Part shown: in pieces, positions 58,336-64,000 of the stretch
How the letters are laid out: each line of letters begins with the position of its first letter
Numbering within the stretch: the first letter of the stretch is position 1
Source of the DNA: Phytohabitans kaempferiae
GTDB lineage: Bacteria; Actinomycetota; Actinomycetes; Mycobacteriales; Micromonosporaceae
Direction of reading: 5' to 3'
DNA: 64,000 nt
NCBI RefSeq assembly: GCF_042433955.1
Contig: NZ_JBHLUH010000013.1
Coordinates: forward strand, 62,001-126,000
Program-made: the position numbers and the translations under genes
Notes under the pieces: model-generated
Told to the model about the DNA's origin: nothing
Seen by the model: the letters and a program-made list of their open reading frames with translations, nothing else
Database searches by the model: none

Positions 58336-58702
58336 TGCCGAGCGTCCGGGTCACGGTGATCTCGATCACCACGCGCCTGGGGTTGGCGCGGGGGACGCGG
58401 TAGCGCGCGGCGTAGCGGCGTTCGGCGTCGGCGACCGAGGCCGGGTCGTCGCGGACCACCGCCCGCCCCTCCAGCGTCGACCACCGGCGGCCGTCGACCT
58501 GGCAGACGGCGACCCGTCCGGTGGCGGCGGCGTTGCGGGCCTTGCGCGAGTCGCCCGAGGTGATGATCCGGGCGATGCCGGCCTCCGGGTCGAGCGTCAC
58601 GCCGGCCGGGGTCACGTGTGGCGAGCCGTCCGGGCGCAGCGTGGTCACCGTGCACAGGTGCCGCTCGCGCCAGAATTCCCGGAAAGCCTCGCCGCCCAAC
58701 AT
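58328..58702 (-). CDS. PPOX-class, probably F420-dependent oxidoreductase
   Basis: This 124-residue split-barrel protein matches the F420-dependent PPOX class: LCTVTTLRPDGSPHVTPAGV, then KARNAAATGRVAVCQVDG and WSTLEGRAVV. Related proteins reduce biliverdin, a linear tetrapyrrole, with F420. It is the first gene of a transcript with cobL and cobM and overlaps cobL. A tetrapyrrole-related role is tempting but unproven. TAGTGT (58710-58715 minus) lies 7 nt before the ATG: leaderless. Confidence 0.85.
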   Translation of the reverse strand: MLGGEAFREFWRERHLCTVTTLRPDGSPHVTPAGVTLDPEAGIARIITSGDSRKARNAAATGRVAVCQVDGRRWSTLEGRAVVRDDPASVADAERRYAARYRVPRANPRRVVIEITVTRTLGNV

Positions 58703-58709
58703 CAGGAGG

Positions 58710-58715
58710 ACACTA
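58710..58715 (-). promoter_or_regulatory. -10 box of the PPOX-cobL-cobM transcript
   Basis: TAGTGT on the minus strand, 7 nt before the ATG at 58702. No riboswitch is visible here. Confidence 0.5.
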
Positions 58716-58754
58716 GCTCAGGGGGCTGTCCCGCCGGTCAGGCCGGCCCGGGCG

Positions 58755-58907
58755 CTAGCCCAGCCGGAAGTCGACGACTCGTACGGGCGACGGGGCCGAG
58801 CCGCTGGAGCGCCGCTGGTAGAGGACGGAGAGCACGCCCTCGATCCGCTGCTGGACGAAGTTTCAGACGCACTGGGTGAAGCGCCCCGGCACGTAGCTGA
58901 TGATCAC
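58755..58907 (-). pseudogene. Possible coding remnant with in-frame stop
   Basis: On the minus strand one frame reads VIISYVPGRFTQCV, then TGA (58863-58865), then NFVQQRIEGVLSVLYQRR and later PSPVRVVDFRLG before a stop. It looks like the C-terminal part of a protein, with the stop codon replacing a sense codon, and no start is seen. I do not recognise it. It may be a decayed gene, a sequencing artefact or chance. Confidence 0.25.
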
Positions 58908-58955
58908 GTGCCGCGTACTGGTGGCCGGCGTGCGTGATGATGCCGCTCTGCTCGA

Positions 58956-59459
58956 TCAGTCTCGCAGCACCTTGGAGAGTTGGTCGCGGAACCGCCGCTC
59001 CGGCTCGGTGACCAGGTCGCCGCCGATGCCCAGCATCCCGCCGGAGGGGGCCGCGGTCACCACCTGCTCGGCGATGCCGACCAGCCAGTGCGCGTACGCC
59101 CCGGCCTCGCCCGCGTCGACCTTGGCGCGCAGCAGGGCGGAAGCCTGCCCGGCCTGGTCGAGCACGTCGGCGATGTAGGCGGCCGGGTCTTCCGGGCTGA
59201 TGAGCGGCAGCTCCTCGCCGGTCTCCGGGTCGCCGGCTCGCGTCACGACCTCCCGCGACACCGCGGCGACGAGCTGGCTCGCGCCCTCCCGGCCGGCGGC
59301 GACCGCCTCCAGCCCGGCCGCGCTCTCGGCCAGCGTGCGGCGCGTGCCGTCGGACTCGGCCGCGCTGGCGGCGGTGAGCACCGCGAGCGGGAGGCCGGTG
59401 AGCAGGCCCCACTCCTCGTCGGAGAAGCCGAGCGTCGAGTAAACCGGTTGTTCCGTCAC
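58956..59459 (-). CDS. Conserved protein of unknown function
   Basis: This 167-residue protein is helical, acidic and rich in Ala and Glu: TEQPVYSTLGFSDEEWGLL, then PLAVLTAASAAESDG, later KVDAGEAGAYAHWLVGIAEQV. It looks like a soluble all-helical protein of the kind conserved in Micromonosporaceae. No family name is known to me. The GTG at 59459 follows an AGAAAGG site. The gene ends 38 nt downstream of recQ on the same strand, so it may be co-transcribed with recQ. Confidence 0.75.
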   Translation of the reverse strand: MTEQPVYSTLGFSDEEWGLLTGLPLAVLTAASAAESDGTRRTLAESAAGLEAVAAGREGASQLVAAVSREVVTRAGDPETGEELPLISPEDPAAYIADVLDQAGQASALLRAKVDAGEAGAYAHWLVGIAEQVVTAAPSGGMLGIGGDLVTEPERRFRDQLSKVLRD

Positions 59460-59497
59460 GAGAGCAGCCTTTCTGCGGGTCTCGGCACAGGTTAGAG

Positions 59498-61129
59498 TCA
59501 GCCCGCCTCCGCCACCAGCAACCCCTGGTCGCGGACGACTGGCACGGACAGCGTCTTGTACCCGACGTCGTCGAACAGAACCGTCATCCTGTCCGACTCG
59601 TACGCCAGCACCATGCCAACGCCCCACTCGGCGTGTCGCACCGTGCTGTGCAACGGGAACGGGCCGCGCTCGGCCCGGACCGGCCGGCTCTGCCCGGCCG
59701 CGCAGTTGTCGCAGTGGCCGCAGGGGCGTGCCATGTGCTCGCCGAAGTACGCGAGCAGCACCTGCCCGCGGCACGACCCGCTCTCCGCGAACGCGCGCAT
59801 CATGTCGGTGCGCGACCGCTGCACCGCCTGCTGCCGCTCCGCCTCGGCCAGGGCGGCCCGGGCGGCGGCCACCGGCTCGGGGGCGAGGCGGGGCGCGGTC
59901 AGCTTCTGCCCCGCGGTGGTGGCGGCGCCGACCTGCTCCAGCAGCCCGGTTAGCTGCCCCAGCTTGCGGGCGCCGAGGCCGGTGCGCTCGCGCAGCGCGG
60001 TGCGGGTCAGCGGGCCGGTACGCAGCACCGCCGCCAGGTCGCGCAGCTCGGTCTCGTTCGGCGCCCCGCCGGTGAAGAAGCGTTGGAGTCCCACGTCTTC
60101 GGCCCGCCACAGCAGCAGCGCCCGCGCCGGCGCGCCGTCCCGCCCCGCGCGGCCGATCTCCTGCTGGTAGCTGTCCGGCGAGTCGGGCAGCGCCATGTGC
60201 GCGACCCACCGGATGTCCGGCTTGTCGATGCCCATCCCGAAGGCCGAGGTCGCCACCATCACCGGTACGTCGCCGGCGAGGAAGTCCCGGTGCCGCCGCT
60301 CGCGCACGCCGGCCGCCATCCCGCCGTGGTACGCCTCCGCGGCGAACCCGGCCGCCGACAGCCGCTCGCCCAGCTCCTCGGCCGCGCGGCGGGTCGGCAC
60401 GTACACGATGCCGGGGCGCTCGTCCTCCTGGAGCAGCGCGACCAGGCGGCGCCAGCGGTACTCCTCGTCGGGGCAGTGCGCCACCTCGAGGAAGAGGTTT
60501 GCGCGGTCGAGCCCGGAGACCACGACGAGCGGGTCGCGCAGCCGGAGGCGGTCGACGATGTCGTCGCGTACCGGCGGCGAGGCGGTGGCGGTCAGCGCGA
60601 CCACCGGCGGGCGGCCGAGCCCTTCGACGAGGTGGCCGAGCGCCAGGTAGTCGGGGCGGAAGTCGTAGCCCCACGCGGAGATGCAGTGCGCCTCGTCGAC
60701 CGCGACCAGGGCCGGGCGGAGGGCCTTCACCTCGGCGAGCCGCTCCGGCTGGGCGAGCTGCTCGGGCGTGATGAAGAGGAAGCGGGCCAGCCCCTTGCGC
60801 ACCGCCTCCAGGGCGGCGGAGCGCTGGGCGGGCGTCTCCGCCGAGCTGACCCGCACGGCGGTCACGCCGGCGCGGTCGTTGAGGGCGTTGATCTGGTCCT
60901 GCTGGAGGGCGAGCAGGGGCGAGATCACGACGGTCGGCCCGGACAGCATCATGGCCGGTACCTGGTAGACGGCGGACTTGCCGCCGCCGGTGGGGAGCAC
61001 GACCAGCGCGTCCCGGCCGCGCAGCACCGCGCGCATGGGGGCGAGCTGGCCCGGGCGCAGGCGGCGCCAGCCGAAGTGGGTGCGGGCGGCCCGGCGCAGC
61101 CGCCGGGAGAGCGGAAGGGGAAGTCTCAT
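59498..61129 (-). CDS. recQ: RecQ-family ATP-dependent DNA helicase
   Basis: This 543-residue helicase has the superfamily 2 core: Walker A LPTGGGKSAVYQ (about 46-57), DEAHC, TATASPPVRDDI, and QEIGRAGRDG. The zinc-binding RQC segment has CRGQVLLAYFGE, then CGHCDNC. An HRDC domain is missing and the protein is shorter than E. coli RecQ; it ends instead with a beta-rich tail (HAEWGVGMVLAYESDRMTVLFDDVG). It unwinds DNA in recombination and repair. ATG at 61129 fits the family start. Confidence 0.94.
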   Translation of the reverse strand: MRLPLPLSRRLRRAARTHFGWRRLRPGQLAPMRAVLRGRDALVVLPTGGGKSAVYQVPAMMLSGPTVVISPLLALQQDQINALNDRAGVTAVRVSSAETPAQRSAALEAVRKGLARFLFITPEQLAQPERLAEVKALRPALVAVDEAHCISAWGYDFRPDYLALGHLVEGLGRPPVVALTATASPPVRDDIVDRLRLRDPLVVVSGLDRANLFLEVAHCPDEEYRWRRLVALLQEDERPGIVYVPTRRAAEELGERLSAAGFAAEAYHGGMAAGVRERRHRDFLAGDVPVMVATSAFGMGIDKPDIRWVAHMALPDSPDSYQQEIGRAGRDGAPARALLLWRAEDVGLQRFFTGGAPNETELRDLAAVLRTGPLTRTALRERTGLGARKLGQLTGLLEQVGAATTAGQKLTAPRLAPEPVAAARAALAEAERQQAVQRSRTDMMRAFAESGSCRGQVLLAYFGEHMARPCGHCDNCAAGQSRPVRAERGPFPLHSTVRHAEWGVGMVLAYESDRMTVLFDDVGYKTLSVPVVRDQGLLVAEAG

Positions 61130-61175
61130 GGCGCCGCCATCGTGCCCCGCGCGCTCCGCCCGCAAACAGGCCGGC

Positions 61176-61790
61176 CTATGCCGCGTCCTCCGGACGGACC
61201 GGACCCTCGCCCGGCTGCGCCTCCGGGCAGCGCAGCCGCAGGTGCTGGCGGCCGAAGGGCTTGTCGATCAGCCAGCAGTGGTGTGGCTCGTCGGTGCCCG
61301 GATGCGCGTAGCCGTCAAAGAAACGGCAGGTCACGCACATCTTGGTGACCGGGATCTGGCCCTCCTGCTGCATCCGGCGGATATGGCCGGAGACCACGCC
61401 GAGCAGCTGGTGGTGCCCCTCCTGGTCGAGGTTGTGCAACTCGGCGAGCAGGTCGGCGGCCCAGTTGAGCAGCTCGGGCGACTGGGCGCGGCCCGCCTCG
61501 GTCAACGAGATCCGCACCGCGTGCGGCGCGTACGAGGGAGACGGGTCGACGCTCACCAGCCCTTCGCGGGCCAGCGTGGCGATCGCCGACATCGTCGCGT
61601 GTGTCGTCATGTTGAGGTCGGCCGAGAGGTCGGAGAGCGGGTAGACCTCGCTGCGGCGGCTCAGCAGCAGCAACACTTGCTGCTGCGCGATGGTGCGCTC
61701 AAACTCGGCCGGGCGCTCGGTGGCCTGGACGGCGACCGCGACGCGGGTCAGGCCCGTGGCGAGCTGGCGGGTAGAGGTTTCCAGGTCCAC
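61176..61790 (-). CDS. MarR-family regulator with Cys/His-rich C-terminus
   Basis: This 204-residue protein has a MarR winged helix (about 35-130: QQVLLLLSRRSEVYPLSDLSAD, then TTHATMSAIATLAREGLV) and a C-terminal tail with the pattern CVTCRFFDGYAHPGTDEPHHC and a later Cys. The tail could bind a metal or an iron-sulfur cluster and make the regulator a redox or metal sensor. This tail occurs in a distinct MarR subgroup. Targets are unknown. The GTG start at 61790 is near ATAGAT. Confidence 0.87.
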   Translation of the reverse strand: MDLETSTRQLATGLTRVAVAVQATERPAEFERTIAQQQVLLLLSRRSEVYPLSDLSADLNMTTHATMSAIATLAREGLVSVDPSPSYAPHAVRISLTEAGRAQSPELLNWAADLLAELHNLDQEGHHQLLGVVSGHIRRMQQEGQIPVTKMCVTCRFFDGYAHPGTDEPHHCWLIDKPFGRQHLRLRCPEAQPGEGPVRPEDAA

Positions 61791-61954
61791 GCCTATCTAT
61801 CCCTGGTTGGTGACGATTCGGGGGGAGGGGGAGGTAACACCGTTCGTACCGGCCGCCACGTTACTCCAGCGGTACGTGGTGAGACAGTCACAGACGCGCG
61901 GCGGTTTCCTGACCGGGCGCTACTGTCCACCGTCGCTGAACAGCGCGTGTGCGC

Positions 61955-62098
61955 TCACTTGCGGCTGCCGAACATGGACCGGATCGCGGCCAGCAGCAGG
62001 AGCCCGCCGAGGATCGCCCCGACGACGCGGACGGCCGGGATGTCGAACCAGCTCCGGTCCTCGGCGGCGAGGGTGGCGGCCGAGAGCAAGACGTCCAT
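61955..62098 (-). CDS. Possible 47-residue membrane protein
   Basis: A 48-codon frame reads MDVLLSAATLAAEDRSWFDIPAVR, in which the first 20 are shown here by region, then one hydrophobic helix (VVGAILGGLLLLAAIRSMFG) and a basic end SRK. The composition fits a single-span small membrane protein. The ATG at 62098 follows AAAGAGTGCGCGG, with a weak ribosome-binding site. It is divergent from the nagZ-like gene. Confidence 0.5.
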   Translation of the reverse strand: MDVLLSAATLAAEDRSWFDIPAVRVVGAILGGLLLLAAIRSMFGSRK

Positions 62099-62191
62099 CC
62101 GCGCACTCTTTCATGTCGAGGCAAGAAATCGCGGCCTGGCGCCCCCCGTTCGTGGTCATACCGGTACAAACGCCTGCCCGTCTAGTGAGAC

Positions 62192-62211
62192 TTAATAGAA
62201 AGGTTTATTGA
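62192..62211. promoter_or_regulatory. AT-rich imperfect dyad upstream of nagZ-like gene
   Basis: TTAATAGAAAGGTTTATTGA (62192-62211) is an imperfect palindrome. Its A+T content is very high against the G+C background. It resembles operators of ROK or sugar regulators in actinobacteria, but the factor is unknown. It lies about 80 nt before the ATG. Confidence 0.4.
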
Positions 62212-62291
62212 CTATTTCCGGGAACCGGTGTGACCATGGCATCTACCCGCCGCCCTGGCGGGATCTGTCCACTTTGGAGTACGGGGGTCAC

Positions 62292-63770
62292 ATGTCGGAG
62301 ACCAGCCGGGACCTGATCCGCCTGGCCGGCGCGGTGTTGCAGCCAGGTTTCGAGGGGACGCTCCCTCCACCCTGGGTGCGCCGCTGGCTCGGTGAGGGAC
62401 TGGGGGGCGTGGCCCTCTTCGGCCGCAACATCGCCAGCCCCGCCCAGGTCGCCGAACTGACCGCCGCGCTGCGCGCCGAACGACCCGACGTGATCGTCGC
62501 GGTCGACGAGGAGGCCGGCGACGTCACCCGCTTCGAGACCTGGCAGGGCAGCTCGCGCCCGGGCAACCTCGCGCTTGGCGCGGTCGACGACGTGGCGGTG
62601 ACCGAGGCCGTCGCCCGCGACCTGGGCCACGACCTGGCCGCCGCGGGCATCACGCTGGACTACGCGCCGGACGCGGACGTCAACAACAATCCGGACAACC
62701 CGGTCATCGGCGTGCGGGCCTTCGGCGCCGACCCGGCCCTGGTCGCCCGGCACACGGCCGCCTGGATCACCGGCCTCCAGTCGGCCGGCGTCGCCGCCTG
62801 CGCCAAGCACTTCCCCGGGCACGGCGACACCAGCGTCGACTCGCATGTGGACGTGCCCCGGATCGGGTCGTCCCGGTCCGAGCTGGACGAGCGGGAGCTG
62901 CCGCCGTTTCGGGCCGCGATCGCCGCGGGCGTACAGGCGGTCATGACCGGCCACCTGCTCGTACCCGCCGTCGACCCGGACCGGCCGGCGACCCTGAGCC
63001 GGCGCGTGCTCACCGACCTGCTCCGCGACGAGATGGGCTTCGCCGGCACCGTCATCACCGACGGCATCGAGATGAAGGCGCTCACCACGCGGTACGGGCT
63101 GGAGGGCGCCGCCGTGCTCGCCCTCGCCGCCGGCGTCGACGCGATCTGCGTGGGCGGCGACCACGCCGACGAGGCCACCGCCACGCGGCTGCGGGACGCG
63201 ATCGTGGCCGCGGTCGCCGCCGGCGAGCTGCCCGAGGAGCGGCTGGCCGAGGCGGCGAAGCGGGTCGAGCAGCTGGCAGCCTGGACCGCGCAGGCCCGGG
63301 CCGCCGCGGTGCCCGCCCGGCCGGACGGTACCCCGGTCGGCCTCGCCGCCGCCCGCCGCGCCGTACGGGTCTCCGGTGCCACCTCCGCCCTGCCGCTGGC
63401 CGCGCCGCCGCACGTGGTGGAGTTCGAGCCGCCGCGCAACTTCGCGATCGGCGCCGAGACGCCGTGGGGCGTCGCCGTACCGCTGGCGGCCCTGCTGCCC
63501 GGCACGACCGGCGCGCGGCTCTCCGCCGAGGAGGCCGGCACCGACTTCCTCGCCGCCGCCAGCGGGCGCCCGCTGGTGATCGTCGTCCGCGACGTCCACC
63601 GGTACGACTGGATGGCGCGCGCCGTCGCCATCGCGCTCGCCGCCCGCCCGGACACGGTCGTGGTGGAGATGGGCGTACCCGTCTCGGTGGTGGGCGCGAC
63701 CCACGTGGCCACGTACGGCGCCACGCGCGCCAACGGCGAGGCCGCGGCGGAGGTTCTGGCCGGGCGCTGA
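62292..63770 (+). CDS. nagZ: Beta-N-acetylhexosaminidase, GH3 (NagZ-like)
   Basis: This 492-residue GH3 enzyme has an N-terminal TIM barrel with the signature KHFPGHGDTSVDSH (about 171-184), containing the Asp-His catalytic pair of GH3 hexosaminidases, and VITDGIEMKALT with the nucleophile Asp. A C-terminal domain of about 150 residues follows. NagZ removes GlcNAc from muropeptides, which fits the murein-peptide genes at 9-14 kb. No signal peptide is seen, so a cytoplasmic recycling role is likely. ATG 62292 is preceded by ACGGGGGTCAC. Confidence 0.92.
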   Translation: MSETSRDLIRLAGAVLQPGFEGTLPPPWVRRWLGEGLGGVALFGRNIASPAQVAELTAALRAERPDVIVAVDEEAGDVTRFETWQGSSRPGNLALGAVDDVAVTEAVARDLGHDLAAAGITLDYAPDADVNNNPDNPVIGVRAFGADPALVARHTAAWITGLQSAGVAACAKHFPGHGDTSVDSHVDVPRIGSSRSELDERELPPFRAAIAAGVQAVMTGHLLVPAVDPDRPATLSRRVLTDLLRDEMGFAGTVITDGIEMKALTTRYGLEGAAVLALAAGVDAICVGGDHADEATATRLRDAIVAAVAAGELPEERLAEAAKRVEQLAAWTAQARAAAVPARPDGTPVGLAAARRAVRVSGATSALPLAAPPHVVEFEPPRNFAIGAETPWGVAVPLAALLPGTTGARLSAEEAGTDFLAAASGRPLVIVVRDVHRYDWMARAVAIALAARPDTVVVEMGVPVSVVGATHVATYGATRANGEAAAEVLAGR

Positions 63771-63831
63771 GGGCCGGCGGGGAAACACTGTCCACAGCGG
63801 AGGGTGCCCCCACGGATACGCGTAGTGGCGC

Positions 63832-63843
63832 TATCGTCCTTGC
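63832..63843 (+). promoter_or_regulatory. Leaderless promoter -10 box of the last gene
   Basis: TATCGT at 63832-63837, then 6 nt, then GTG at 63844. Confidence 0.5.
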
Positions 63844-64000
63844 GTGGCCTCCCACTGGCAGCGCGCGCCGATGGTGCCGTCGTGGATCCGTTGGCTGCCA
63901 TGCTCGTTCGCCTACCTCACGGTCGTCCCCGATCCGCATCGCTTCCCGCGCGAGGCGTGGTCGATGCTGCCGTGGGACAAGGCGGTCTGGTGCGACCCGG
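63844..64000 (+). CDS. Partial gene at right edge, unknown function
   Basis: The first 52 codons of a gene cut by the window edge: ASHWQRAPMVPSWIRWLPCS and then FAYLTVVPDPHRFPREAW and LPWDKAVWCDP. It is rich in Trp and Pro, with no signal peptide or recognised domain so far. The frame stays open to the end of the window. GTG is supported by the -10 box 6 nt upstream. Confidence 0.65.
   Translation, partial: MASHWQRAPMVPSWIRWLPCSFAYLTVVPDPHRFPREAWSMLPWDKAVWCDP

Overview
This window is high-GC DNA with the look of a filamentous actinomycete of the Micromonosporaceae (Actinoplanes, Micromonospora, Phytohabitans or Dactylosporangium type). The evidence is extreme G+C at third codon positions, frequent GTG starts, a tandem-GNAT protein, a Mo-hydroxylase cluster, a sporangiospore-type SH3/glucosaminidase, and an actinobacterial cobalamin layout that pairs CobN with a ChlI/ChlD fusion. 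Many genes look leaderless: a TANNNT or CATGCT -10 box lies 6-7 nt before the start codon. I used this to choose several starts. No rRNA, tRNA, complete IS element, prophage or CRISPR array was seen.

Layout. 0.1-8.9 kb: uvrB followed by small regulators and enzymes, including a divergent TetR/SRPBCC pair whose two start codons are the ends of one perfect 20-bp palindrome, and a TerC-family transporter behind a yybP-ykoY (Mn2+) riboswitch. 9-14 kb: a murein-peptide operon read leftward (typA, serine hydrolase, dipeptide epimerase, NlpC/P60 endopeptidase). 14-24.4 kb: envelope genes (DedA fused to a decayed PAP2 domain, lytic transglycosylase, SH3/glucosaminidase, TlpA-CcdA redox pair, PAP2 and EI24 membrane proteins), a Phd antitoxin with a truncated Fic toxin, and an aminoglycoside kinase that has lost its catalytic core. 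24.4-30.2 kb: a very large cyclase-ATPase-helical-repeat regulator divergent from a 53-residue peptide with GKGVS repeats, then an LPxTG surface protein.

30.3-37.6 kb: a CO-dehydrogenase-like gene cluster (coxD, coxE, coxS, coxL, coxM, coxG) whose large subunit carries the form II loop AYRGAGR. Three tandem 60-74 bp repeats lie between coxE and coxS. 37.8-39.1 kb: small conserved proteins. 39.1-58.3 kb: cobalamin synthesis in several blocks. These are cobalt uptake (cbtB-cbtA-ferredoxin-like, B12 riboswitch), cobalt insertion and late steps (chlID, cobO, cobB; cobN with a second B12 riboswitch) and ring methylation and contraction (cobG, cobH, cobIJ, cobK, cbiD, cobM, cobL). CobG and CobN belong to the aerobic route, while CbiD belongs to the anaerobic type and probably stands in for CobF. 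58.3-64 kb: an F420/PPOX-type oxidoreductase, recQ, a MarR regulator with a Cys/His tail, a nagZ-like GH3 hydrolase and the start of one more gene.

Several structures are not explained by genes. Three dispersed repeats, here called A, B and C, recur: A four times, B three times and C twice. All three occur together at 9 kb and, inverted, at 45 kb. All four A copies lie in the same orientation downstream of a gene end. An interrupted palindrome CCACNGTGGAC recurs in several reading frames. Short tandem duplications (15-74 bp) are common.
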